Source: Candidatus Uhrbacteria bacterium (GTDB taxonomy: Bacteria; Patescibacteriota; Patescibacteriia; UBA9934; GWF2-40-263). From it: a stretch of DNA of 8,415 nt. The stretch covers positions 1 through 8,415 of the forward strand of contig JABITQ010000075.1 of the NCBI GenBank assembly GCA_018700535.1, given 5' to 3'. Within the stretch, counting starts at the first letter, position 1. The number at the start of each line of letters is the position of its first letter. The notes under the pieces were generated by a model. The model had not been told where the DNA came from, ran no database searches, and was given only the letters and a program-made list of their open reading frames with translations. Below are positions 1 to 5,622 of this stretch, one piece after another. A program made the translations under genes and the position numbers.

Positions 1-59
1 CCGCTGAAATCAGCGAATATCCTCATTGCAAGCCGTCGGTACTGTGCATCTGTAGACAT
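1..59 (-). CDS. 5' end of an unidentified gene (partial, runs off the left edge)
   Basis: Nineteen codons are visible from an ATG at 57-59 (MSTDAQYRRLAMRIFADFS), and the frame is open to the window edge. The case for a real gene is mainly the promoter just upstream (TTGACC, 17 bp, TATACT), which places the transcription start only about 7 nt before the ATG. The residues read like a genuine N-terminus: a short polar start followed by an alternating hydrophobic/basic segment. Small membrane proteins of the AtpZ/AtpI type in Patescibacteria can start in a similar way, but twenty residues are too few to assign a family, so this is only a guess. No convincing Shine-Dalgarno sequence lies in the short leader. 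Confidence 0.5.
   Translation of the reverse strand, partial: MSTDAQYRRLAMRIFADFS
2..15. repeat. Short inverted repeat in the leftmost gene
   Basis: CGCTGA (2-7) and TCAGCG (10-15) form a short palindrome separated by AA. It lies inside the partial gene, has no T tract, and probably reflects coding sequence (FADFS). Confidence 0.15.
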
Positions 60-72
60 AAAAGTCGCCAAT

Positions 73-101
73 AGTATATGTGGGATCGAATATTAGGTCA
101 A
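73..101 (-). promoter_or_regulatory. Sigma-70-type promoter of the leftmost gene
   Basis: On the minus strand, TTGACC (101-96) and TATACT (78-73) are separated by exactly 17 bp. Each hexamer matches the consensus at five of six positions. The predicted start of transcription is near 66-67, giving a leader of about 7 nt before the ATG at 59, so the message would be almost leaderless. Confidence 0.6.
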
Positions 102-153
102 TATCCTTATCAACAGACCGCATTTCATCCTTAAATACTGGTCATAACAATAA

Positions 154-177
154 AGCCCCAACAGTGATGTTGGGGCT
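154..177 (-). terminator. Rho-independent terminator of the histidine phosphatase gene
   Basis: A perfect 10-bp stem (154-163 with 168-177) has a 4-nt loop and a GC-rich core (AGCCCCAAC / GTTGGGGCT). Read on the minus strand it is followed by TTTATTGTTA, a U-rich tail. It lies about 45 nt past the stop codon of the gene ending at 223. The plus-strand side has no T tract, so it acts on leftward transcription. Confidence 0.8.
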
Positions 178-222
178 AGCTGCATGTGAATACACGCTCG
201 ACTCTTAATCCTCGTGATGACC

Positions 223-930
223 TCATTGCCTACCCAACATCCAAGGTACGACATAGTCGACTTTGGGATCGTGAGTCATCAACTGACGACATGAAGGGTC
301 TGTTGGTGCATGAAAGATACGAATCGATGCGTTTTCCGGATGAAGGATTTTAGCGTAGTCCCTTTCGTAGTTTGCAGCACTGATCCTCAGAAGCATCTTC
401 ATTAAGATTGCTCCTTTTGTGCCGTGATTGACGAGTGCTACCTTTTGTCCTGCAAACCGCTGACACAAGTCCGCCCAGAGAATCCAAGCGCGCATCTCAA
501 GCAGTCGCCCACTTTCTCCACCAAGCGGAGTCCATTGGAACGATGGCTTCTTTTTTGTTCTGAACGCATCCCTCCTCCTCACTTCATTTGGAAATCGCTC
601 GCGCATCTCTTGCTCAGTGTTCCAGTACCACAGACCAAAGTCTTGCTCCGCAAGCATGGCGTGCTCTTCGCGATACACGTCGTCACCAAACCCGAGATTG
701 TCAGCCGTCTGCAATCCTCGCCGAAAGTCGGTCGTCAGAATTGCGTCAGGAACGAGATCGCGTTCTCGCATCCACTCACCAGCACACCGGGACTGATGCG
801 CCCCTTCTTCGGATAATTCGTACATCCAATTAGGCAAGTCTCTTCTCGAGCGTTCATCTCGATCCAGATTTGGAGCCTGAGCTCTCGATTCACCATGTCG
901 GATAGACCAGATAACCAAAGGGCAGTGCAT
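223..930 (-). CDS. Histidine phosphatase superfamily protein (phosphoglycerate mutase-like)
   Basis: The 235-aa product has the branch-1 histidine phosphatase signature. The phosphoacceptor motif RHGES lies at residues 11-15 (nucleophile His12), an FRRGLQTA segment at 69-76 corresponds to the second phosphate-binding Arg, Glu96 in LAEQDFGLW is the likely proton donor, PLGGES is at 135-140, and NHG at 168-170 supplies the second catalytic His169. All core residues appear present, so it is probably an active phosphatase in the cytoplasm; no signal peptide is seen. The substrate cannot be read from the sequence, and members act on sugar phosphates, phosphoproteins or nucleotides. It is a single-gene unit with its own promoter (958-986) and terminator (154-177), not linked to a pathway. 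The ATG at 928-930 is the first in-frame start after the promoter; the leader is about 20 nt with only a weak purine run (AAGAGAA) as a possible ribosome binding site. Confidence 0.87.
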   Translation of the reverse strand: MHCPLVIWSIRHGESRAQAPNLDRDERSRRDLPNWMYELSEEGAHQSRCAGEWMRERDLVPDAILTTDFRRGLQTADNLGFGDDVYREEHAMLAEQDFGLWYWNTEQEMRERFPNEVRRRDAFRTKKKPSFQWTPLGGESGRLLEMRAWILWADLCQRFAGQKVALVNHGTKGAILMKMLLRISAANYERDYAKILHPENASIRIFHAPTDPSCRQLMTHDPKVDYVVPWMLGRQ

Positions 931-957
931 CGTGTTCTCTTGTGAAAGTGCATGGCG

Positions 958-986
958 ATATTATGATCAAACACCCAGCAAGTCAA
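958..986 (-). promoter_or_regulatory. Promoter of the histidine phosphatase gene
   Basis: On the minus strand, TTGACT (986-981) and TAATAT (963-958) are spaced by 17 bp, with five of six and four of six consensus matches. The predicted start near 951 leaves a leader of about 20 nt before the ATG at 930. An alternative -10, CATAAT, would sit at a 15-bp spacing. Confidence 0.55.
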
Positions 987-1014
987 CTTAAGAAGCGGAG
1001 AGTGGTTAGCGGGG

Positions 1015-1042
1015 AGCGGATAGATTTATGACCTATTCCGCT
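1015..1042. repeat. Imperfect inverted repeat between terminator and promoter
   Basis: AGCGGATAG (1015-1023) faces CTATTCCGCT (1033-1042), pairing 9 bp with one bulged T around a 9-nt loop. It has no T tract on either side, so it is not a terminator. It lies between the terminator at 1078-1128 and the promoter at 958-986, and could be an operator or just a remnant hairpin. The rest of 931-1164 holds only the promoter and terminator listed separately. Confidence 0.3.
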
Positions 1043-1077
1043 AAATGCTAAACGCATAAATATGTCTACAAAAACAA

Positions 1078-1128
1078 GACCTCCAGGAGCCAACTGATGA
1101 TCGTCATCAGAAGGCTCTACTGGAGGTC
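1078..1128 (-). terminator. Long multi-segment Rho-independent terminator
   Basis: Three perfectly complementary arms nest in one hairpin. The outer 9 bp are GACCTCCAG (1078-1086) with CTGGAGGTC (1120-1128), the middle 5 bp are GAGCC (1087-1091) with GGCTC (1113-1117), and the inner 7 bp are CTGATGA (1094-1100) with TCATCAG (1104-1110) around a 3-nt loop. The segments are separated by small internal loops or bulges of two bases. Read on the minus strand the hairpin runs directly into TTGTTTTTG, so it ends the two-gene unit whose last stop codon is at 1165. Confidence 0.85.
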
Positions 1129-1164
1129 AGCGTCTTAGTGCTCTTTTCACATGTGTTTACGAGC

Positions 1165-1611
1165 TCAGGAGAAGATTCCCCCGCAAAGCATGGCAAGGAC
1201 AACGAAGACCCCACCAAACACCAGGCGGAAGAAGCCGCGAATCATCTCACCAATAATCACACCGACGATCTCACGAATCACCATCTGGACTACCAGAATG
1301 ACAAGTGGGATCAAGCCGACAGCAATCAGGACTGGACGATCGGTTTGGTAGCCGTAGAGACTAGCCGCGAGTCCGACGAACAAGATGATGATCGAGACCA
1401 CCCGCTTGAACGTTCTGACTCGTCGAGCTTTCAACTCCTTGCGCTCTCGTTCTGCGCGACGCTCAGCCTGTTGCTTTGCGTCGGCAGCGTCTTGCTCCTG
1501 TTGTTGCGTCTCCGCAGCCTGCAACCTTGCGGTGCGCCTGGCCTTGGCTTCGGCAAGTCCAGCCATAACCCGACTCCGAGTTATGGCAAATTGCTTCTTG
1601 ATACCGAACAT
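1165..1611 (-). CDS. Small coiled-coil membrane protein, unknown function
   Basis: I do not recognise a family for this 148-aa protein. Residues 15-68 are almost entirely Ala, Arg, Glu, Gln and Lys and should form a charged helix or coiled coil. The second half is strongly hydrophobic, with likely membrane segments at about 71-89, 94-112 and 131-148, and an amphipathic stretch (VIREIVGVIIGEMIRGFFR) at 111-129. There is no N-terminal signal peptide; the basic residues before residue 71 suggest a cytoplasmic N-terminal arm under the positive-inside rule. The start is supported by GGAG a few bases upstream of the ATG. It lies 36 bp downstream of the 308-aa gene on the same strand with no terminator between, so the two are probably co-transcribed, and a strong terminator follows. 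The long antiparallel reading frame over it is better explained as a shadow of its Arg/Ala/Glu-rich codons. Confidence 0.75.
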   Translation of the reverse strand: MFGIKKQFAITRSRVMAGLAEAKARRTARLQAAETQQQEQDAADAKQQAERRAERERKELKARRVRTFKRVVSIIILFVGLAASLYGYQTDRPVLIAVGLIPLVILVVQMVIREIVGVIIGEMIRGFFRLVFGGVFVVLAMLCGGIFS

Positions 1612-1647
1612 GAACGCTCCATTGTTGAATGTGTGATCTCAAATTTC

Positions 1648-2574
1648 TCAGGCTTTCAGCATCGCAGGGATTTTACCGGTCACGTAATGTGCCCGGTACT
1701 GCGAGTCACCAAGCAGGGTTCCCTTTTGCAACGCACCAATCAGCGCAATGATGAATCCACCAAAGCGCTTGAAGTACAGAGTCATGCCAAAGGCACCTTG
1801 CTTGTACTTCAGCGCAATCTCCTTGATCCTCGCAATTTCCTTCCGAGCACTCTCATGCTCAGCAGGAGTTTTGCTTGTCTGCCGGAGGATCTTGAACTGT
1901 GCCTCGATCGCGAGTCGCCACTGCTTGGCTTCTGCGGAGATGTTGGCGTGACACCACGCGTGGTACGGAGGCGGTGTGTGACGGAGAGCCCAGGTTTGTT
2001 TGGCCTGTTCCTCTTTCACACGAGCTACCTCCGCTGCCTTGCCATCATCTCTCTCTGCGCCTCGACCACCTGCTCCACTCGCTCTACCGGTCGACCCATG
2101 TCTTCCAGCGGGAGTTGGTGGTGCACCGGCCATCATTGCCACTCCGACTCCTGCTCCTGGAGAAGGTGTTCCCACCATCCCCATAGCCGCAGAAGTGGAA
2201 AGCCCTGCTGGTTTCGATACTGCTGCAACCTTTGAGCCTGCCACTGGCACAGATGACTTCGTAGGTGACGGAGTGACCGTCGAAGAACCTGTTGGAGCCG
2301 GTGAAGGAGCAACACTGATCGGCACCTTTGCTGCGGCGTCTCTCAATTGCGTCCAGAGCCCAACCCGCTGATCGGCTGAGTTCTTGCTGATGAACTTGTC
2401 AGGGTCCGTCAGAAACTCGACGTAGCGGGCGTACTCATCTTCAAGGTTTTCATCTTTTGCATCGCCTTCGTCAGGCATCGCAGCACCATCAAGGCCTGCG
2501 AGCACATCAGCATCAACGATGTCTGTGTCATATGTGAGCTCAAAGGCCCACTGAATTGCTACAAGCGCATCCAT
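1648..2574 (-). CDS. Uncharacterised 308-aa protein with Pro/Ser/Thr/Gly-rich linker
   Basis: No family is recognised. Three regions can be seen. Residues 1-82 are acidic and probably helical (rich in Asp/Glu, with aromatic residues in EYARYVEFLTDPDKF). Residues 86-172 are a low-complexity linker of Pro, Ser, Thr, Gly, Ala and Val. Residues 173-258 are a charged helical segment (many Lys, Glu, Arg, Ala) leading into a short hydrophobic patch, FGGFIIALIGAL (271-282), and a basic C-terminus. The hydrophobic patch is too short for a confident transmembrane helix but could sit at a membrane surface. No signal peptide is present. The ATG at 2572-2574 is preceded by GGAG at good spacing, and a TTGACA promoter lies about 55-85 bp upstream. 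It is first in a unit with the 148-aa membrane protein and divergent from the 580-aa gene, so the three may work together; that is inference from layout only. Confidence 0.75.
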   Translation of the reverse strand: MDALVAIQWAFELTYDTDIVDADVLAGLDGAAMPDEGDAKDENLEDEYARYVEFLTDPDKFISKNSADQRVGLWTQLRDAAAKVPISVAPSPAPTGSSTVTPSPTKSSVPVAGSKVAAVSKPAGLSTSAAMGMVGTPSPGAGVGVAMMAGAPPTPAGRHGSTGRASGAGGRGAERDDGKAAEVARVKEEQAKQTWALRHTPPPYHAWCHANISAEAKQWRLAIEAQFKILRQTSKTPAEHESARKEIARIKEIALKYKQGAFGMTLYFKRFGGFIIALIGALQKGTLLGDSQYRAHYVTGKIPAMLKA

Positions 2575-2628
2575 TTGAACTCCAATGTCTGGTGATTTTG
2601 TGCTGAATACAATAGACAGCGACCAAGG

Positions 2629-2657
2629 ACACTACCACTTTTTGCCAATTTTGTCAA
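2629..2657 (-). promoter_or_regulatory. Leftward promoter of the 308-aa/148-aa unit
   Basis: On the minus strand, TTGACA (2657-2652) is a perfect -35, followed after 17 bp by TAGTGT (2634-2629), a weak -10 preceded by TGG. The predicted start near 2622 gives a leader of roughly 48 nt, with GGAG just before the ATG at 2574. The -10 matches consensus at only three of six positions, so the assignment rests on the -35 and the spacing. Confidence 0.45.
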
Positions 2658-2665
2658 TCATAAAT

Positions 2666-2680
2666 ATCAACGGAATCAAC
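2666..2680. repeat. Short direct repeat in the divergent promoter region
   Basis: ATCAAC occurs at 2666-2671 and again at 2675-2680, with starts 9 bp apart, between the two divergent promoters. It could be part of a binding site, but a six-base repeat in an AT-rich region can arise by chance. Otherwise the 339 bp of 2575-2913 hold the two promoters and the leader hairpin listed separately; no further gene is seen there. Confidence 0.15.
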
Positions 2681-2726
2681 TGATTTTACTCAATTCTAGC
2701 CTATTCTCAACTAATGACAGGATACA

Positions 2727-2755
2727 TTGACAAAACACCGATTTTCTGGTAGCAT
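2727..2755 (+). promoter_or_regulatory. Rightward promoter of the 580-aa gene
   Basis: TTGACA (2727-2732) is a perfect -35 and is followed after exactly 17 bp by TAGCAT (2750-2755), four of six matches, again preceded by TGG. The predicted start near 2762 implies an unusually long leader of about 150 nt that contains the hairpin at 2791-2844. Confidence 0.6.
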
Positions 2756-2790
2756 CCATCTCTGGCATATCCTTCTGTTTTGAGGAAAAA

Positions 2791-2844
2791 GAAACATCTC
2801 GAACGTTGCGGTTGATTACTCAACCTTAGTGTCCGAGATGTTTC
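2791..2844. promoter_or_regulatory. Leader hairpin of the 580-aa gene; terminator-like on the minus strand
   Basis: GAAACATCTCG (2791-2801) pairs perfectly with CGAGATGTTTC (2834-2844), and an inner stem GGTTGA (2810-2815) pairs with TCAACC (2820-2825) around a TTAC loop. The two are separated by an internal loop of about 8 nt on each side. In the rightward transcript it would begin about 30 nt from the 5' end and no U tract follows. Read leftward it is followed by TTTTTCCTC, the arrangement of an intrinsic terminator, yet no leftward gene lies to its right before the 580-aa gene. It may block antisense transcription, or act as a 5' structured element affecting stability or translation. Confidence 0.5.
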
Positions 2845-2913
2845 ACCGAGATAACATCCTGAGCGACTCGGCGCTCATTCCCAAAAAACCAATCACAACA
2901 AGCAGGAAGGCAC

Positions 2914-4656
2914 ATGCCCAATCAACCAGAAGACAGAATCACCGCAGCATCGCTCATGGCCCAGATGGGTCTCGTCTTGCCGCAGGCAGGTGGAGTGACT
3001 GTGGCACAGCGACAGGCGCTGGTGAAGGCGTCCACTGCGGGAGCCTTCCAAGCGATCATCGCCGGTGCGCTCGAAGACATCGGGCGCATGGACCCGAAGT
3101 GGGAAAATGTCAAAAACCGAAAAGGCATCCTCGATGACTTGCGTCATCGCCTGATCATGAACCCGGATCGCCCTGGCGTTCCGGTCATTGACTACGTGAC
3201 GTTCAATGGTGTGCCCGGCAAAAGCCGTGAAGTCACCATTTTTTCTCACGAGGATGGCACTCTGGTCAGTGGGGCAATCCCCTTCAATCGAATCAAGGGA
3301 GCATTTCGAATCCCCGTCCCTGGACAAGAAGACGATGTCATCGAAGTTCAGCCGATTCGTTTTACGGACGCTGTCGGGAATCTCATTCCGTACGTCGACG
3401 TGAACGGAGATTCGATGGGTGAAATGCTCATCATCGCATTCGTCCCCAAAAAGCGCGGCGGAGTGTTCACATCCTGGCCACTTGGCTTGGGTGAGGAACG
3501 TCTCCTTCAGCGCTGGGATGACATCTGTGACAGAGCGGAATCCCAAGGTGCTACTCAAGGAGTGTTCAACAGGATCACTCGCATTGCTTCCGCTATTCGG
3601 AGCAATGTCCCGTTCCTCTACCTGACCCCCTTGGGGATGGGAAACAGTCCTGAGATCTCACTCTTCGAGAATCGCTCTCAGCTCGACAAGGCTCTGCGGA
3701 AATACAATGAGCTCCCCGCTGAAGAACGACAGGTTCCTACATCACCATTCACGATCCTCGCTATCCTTTTTGGGAAAAAGGTCCTCCTCGCCAAAAGCAG
3801 TCGCGCGCCCACGAAAGTGGATGGGACTTTCCCAGAAGGGGTCTGGGAAATTCGCGAGGGGTACAAATCCATCAGGGTGAAGTACATTGGTCAGAAAGGA
3901 AAGGTCGGGAGAATCGGGAGTAAGACACAGCAGGTTGAAGCGCTTCAGGTCAACCCCTTCGCGGCATTGGGTATGAAACCCCAATCAACCGCACCTGGGG
4001 CCATGGTCGCAAGGCGAGTCAGTCAGCTGGTCAGCCACCAGCACGACCTCAGCAACCCCCTCTATGTCGCCTCGCTCGAACAGGGTATGGCGGGGGCAGA
4101 GGATTCGCCTGATCAAGTCCGGGTTGCGATGCGTCAGCTGGGTGCTCTCTGCGTCGGTCTGATCAACACGATGCTCATGGATATTGTCGATCACCTGCGA
4201 CGCGAGCTGGAGCGCACGGGCTTCAGTGGACGACCGGAGGTCAAGGCCATTCTCGGCGACAACATGACACCGGCAGGCCTCAAGGCCGCGTTGTCCAAGG
4301 ATACCAGCGAGTGTCCGCTTGCCACGTGGATCGGGGAAAACCTGACCGTGGACGGCGAGTACGCGAGTGATAGCTGGGTCCTCAAGGAGATTCGTCGCGT
4401 GGATATGAAGGCAATGGCAAAGGCCGAAGGTATCGAGATGCCCAAGAAGGCAAAGAAGAAATCCAAGAGCGGAAGCGCGCGCCCGAGCCGTCCGGCGAAG
4501 AAGCGTACCGACCCCATGGAACAACAAGCAAGCCCCGGTGATGCTGTGACTCCCGATCCGTCTTCTGGCCTGGAGACGACCGGTGAGCCCAGCACACCCA
4601 TCGCAACGCCCCCAGTTGAGGCGGCGAGCGAACAGGAGGCTGCAACCCCCGCGTAG
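2914..4656 (+). CDS. Large uncharacterised protein (580 aa) with basic stretch and disordered C-terminal tail
   Basis: I recognise no family or catalytic motif. Residues 10-80 look helical. About 85-190 look mostly beta, with short hydrophobic strands (VTIFSHEDGTLVSGAIPF, then MLIIAFVP). About 195-270 are helical, 280-345 include a hydrophobic patch (FTILAILFGKKVLLAK) and strand-like segments, and 365-500 are helical. Residues 511-531 are strongly basic (KKAKKKSKSG and RPAKKR), and 532-580 are a Pro/Thr/Glu/Ala-rich tail likely to be disordered. There is no signal peptide or clear transmembrane helix, so it is probably cytoplasmic. The Lys/Arg-rich stretch could contact nucleic acid, but this is only a compositional hint. 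The ATG is supported by AGGAAGG at 2904-2910. It has its own promoter, long structured leader and terminator, and stands back to back with the 308-aa gene. A hand count of 4141-4260 gives 73 of 120 G+C, higher than the core operon to the right. Confidence 0.85.
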   Translation: MPNQPEDRITAASLMAQMGLVLPQAGGVTVAQRQALVKASTAGAFQAIIAGALEDIGRMDPKWENVKNRKGILDDLRHRLIMNPDRPGVPVIDYVTFNGVPGKSREVTIFSHEDGTLVSGAIPFNRIKGAFRIPVPGQEDDVIEVQPIRFTDAVGNLIPYVDVNGDSMGEMLIIAFVPKKRGGVFTSWPLGLGEERLLQRWDDICDRAESQGATQGVFNRITRIASAIRSNVPFLYLTPLGMGNSPEISLFENRSQLDKALRKYNELPAEERQVPTSPFTILAILFGKKVLLAKSSRAPTKVDGTFPEGVWEIREGYKSIRVKYIGQKGKVGRIGSKTQQVEALQVNPFAALGMKPQSTAPGAMVARRVSQLVSHQHDLSNPLYVASLEQGMAGAEDSPDQVRVAMRQLGALCVGLINTMLMDIVDHLRRELERTGFSGRPEVKAILGDNMTPAGLKAALSKDTSECPLATWIGENLTVDGEYASDSWVLKEIRRVDMKAMAKAEGIEMPKKAKKKSKSGSARPSRPAKKRTDPMEQQASPGDAVTPDPSSGLETTGEPSTPIATPPVEAASEQEAATPA

Positions 4657-4684
4657 AACTCGAACGGAGTCCGCGACGCAACTG

Positions 4685-4735
4685 CCGGTAGTTTATGTGA
4701 GATGTTTACATCCTCATGAACTACCGGTTTTGTTT
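4685..4735 (+). terminator. Rho-independent terminator of the 580-aa gene
   Basis: CCGGTAGTT (4685-4693) pairs with AACTACCGG (4719-4727), with an inner GATGT/ACATC stem (4701-4705 with 4708-4712). A T-rich tail, TTTTGTTTTT, follows directly on the plus strand. It starts about 29 nt past the stop codon at 4654-4656. Confidence 0.8.
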
Positions 4736-4747
4736 TTGCCCAATCAA

Positions 4748-4783
4748 AAAACCGGGCTTTATATATTTATAAAGCCCGGTTTT
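4748..4783. terminator. Bidirectional terminator between the convergent genes, mainly for the tatD operon
   Basis: A perfect 16-bp stem (4748-4763 with 4768-4783) with a TATT loop has an outer AAAA/TTTT and a GC-rich core (CCGGGC/GCCCGG). On the minus strand it begins two bases after the tatD stop codon and ends in six consecutive T. On the plus strand it ends in TTTT, so it could also catch read-through from the 580-aa gene. With the hairpin at 4685-4727 it forms a double barrier. Confidence 0.8.
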
Positions 4784-4785
4784 GA

Positions 4786-5622
4786 CTATAAGGAAAAGAC
4801 CTTCTTCGTATTCTCAACCGTCACCCTCGCCACTTCATCCACACTAACCCCCTTCAGTTCAGCAATCTTCTCAGCAACATGCTCAACAAACGCAGGCTCA
4901 TTCCGTTTTCCACGATGCGGCACAGGTGTTAAGTACGGCGCATCCGTCTCAACCAACAACTTTTCAAGAGGTAACGCTTTTGCAACCTCCATCAACGCTT
5001 TTGCAAACGTCACAATCCCACTAAACGAGATGTAGAAGCCTAACTCAATAAACACTCGCGCCTCCGCCTCAGTCCCCGTAAAGCAGTGAATCACTCCACG
5101 TCGCTGTAACTTCCCCGCCTCCACATACTCACGGATCATCTCAGCCTGCTCCACATACGCATCACGACAATGAATCACCACAGGCAAATCCATCTCGGTC
5201 GCAAGGTCAAAGTGCGCACGCACAGTCGCGCGCTGCACAGCCTTTACCTCATCCAAATCAGCGCCTTCAGGAATGCGGTACCAATCAAGCCCCGTCTCCC
5301 CGATCGCAACACACTTAGGATGCGCTGCCATTTTTTTAAACAATTCGTAATCAAATACTTCTGTGCGCGTCTTTACCGCACCACCATCAAACTCGTTCTC
5401 ATCTACAAACGATTGCTTCGTCAGATGATTCGGATGCAACCCAACCGCTGCCCAAACACCCTCGTAGCGCTCAGCAACATCTAAGCCACGTTGACTCGTA
5501 TCTTTTTGCGTTCCAACGGTAATAAGAAAAACCCCCTTATCAAGGGTTCTTTGTATCACGTCATCCATGTCATCTTTGTACGCGTTAAAGTGGACATGGC
5601 AATGGGAGTCGATGAGTTTCAT
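4786..5622 (-). CDS. tatD: TatD family metal-dependent hydrolase (DNase)
   Basis: This 278-aa protein covers the whole TatD family TIM-barrel hydrolase, at the usual length. The metal ligands are visible: the N-terminal DSHCH (His7, His9), Glu109 in GETGLD, His151 in VIHCRDA, His179 in VIHCFTG, and Asp227 in ETDAPYLTP. Known relatives are cytoplasmic, metal-dependent 3'-5' exonucleases acting on DNA or RNA; the physiological substrate here is unknown. Its ATG overlaps the stop codon of the upstream CvpA-family gene by four bases (ATGA), implying translational coupling; no clear Shine-Dalgarno sequence is seen. It is the last gene of the operon, and a terminator starts two bases after its stop. 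A tatD gene close to metG is common in bacteria, for instance metS and yabD in Bacillus. Confidence 0.95.
   Translation of the reverse strand: MKLIDSHCHVHFNAYKDDMDDVIQRTLDKGVFLITVGTQKDTSQRGLDVAERYEGVWAAVGLHPNHLTKQSFVDENEFDGGAVKTRTEVFDYELFKKMAAHPKCVAIGETGLDWYRIPEGADLDEVKAVQRATVRAHFDLATEMDLPVVIHCRDAYVEQAEMIREYVEAGKLQRRGVIHCFTGTEAEARVFIELGFYISFSGIVTFAKALMEVAKALPLEKLLVETDAPYLTPVPHRGKRNEPAFVEHVAEKIAELKGVSVDEVARVTVENTKKVFSL

Noticed and set aside
1..96. Plus-strand open frame from the left edge to TAG at 94-96
   Set aside because: The residues show no family resemblance, and the minus-strand reading has a start codon with a matching promoter.
931..1164. Possible small RNA in the gap holding inverted repeats
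   Set aside because: The elements are explained by a terminator and a promoter of neighbouring genes, and no independent promoter for an RNA was found.
1138..2235. Open frame of 365 codons on the plus strand opposite the 308-aa and 148-aa genes
   Set aside because: It spans the antisense of two genes that have SD sites, a promoter and a terminator. Its translation is His/Ser/Cys/Arg-rich with no domain logic and it begins beside a leftward terminator.
2829..3137. Upstream overlapping plus-strand frame that could be a leader peptide
   Set aside because: It runs deep into the 580-aa gene in another frame, starts inside the hairpin and lacks an SD site. A short leader peptide is not supported.
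2893..3558. 221-codon antisense frame in the 580-aa gene
   Set aside because: No promoter or SD is evident, and the composition looks like the complement of the plus-strand codons. The leftward T-tract hairpin at 2791-2844 made me reconsider it, but there is no other support.
3985..4527. 180-codon antisense frame in the 3' part of the 580-aa gene
   Set aside because: Same shadow pattern in a GC-rich gene, with no start signals and no recognisable protein.
4685..4783. Two adjacent hairpins as a possible CRISPR or mobile-element end
   Set aside because: The arms differ in sequence, there is no repeat-spacer pattern, and both fit the role of terminators for convergent genes.
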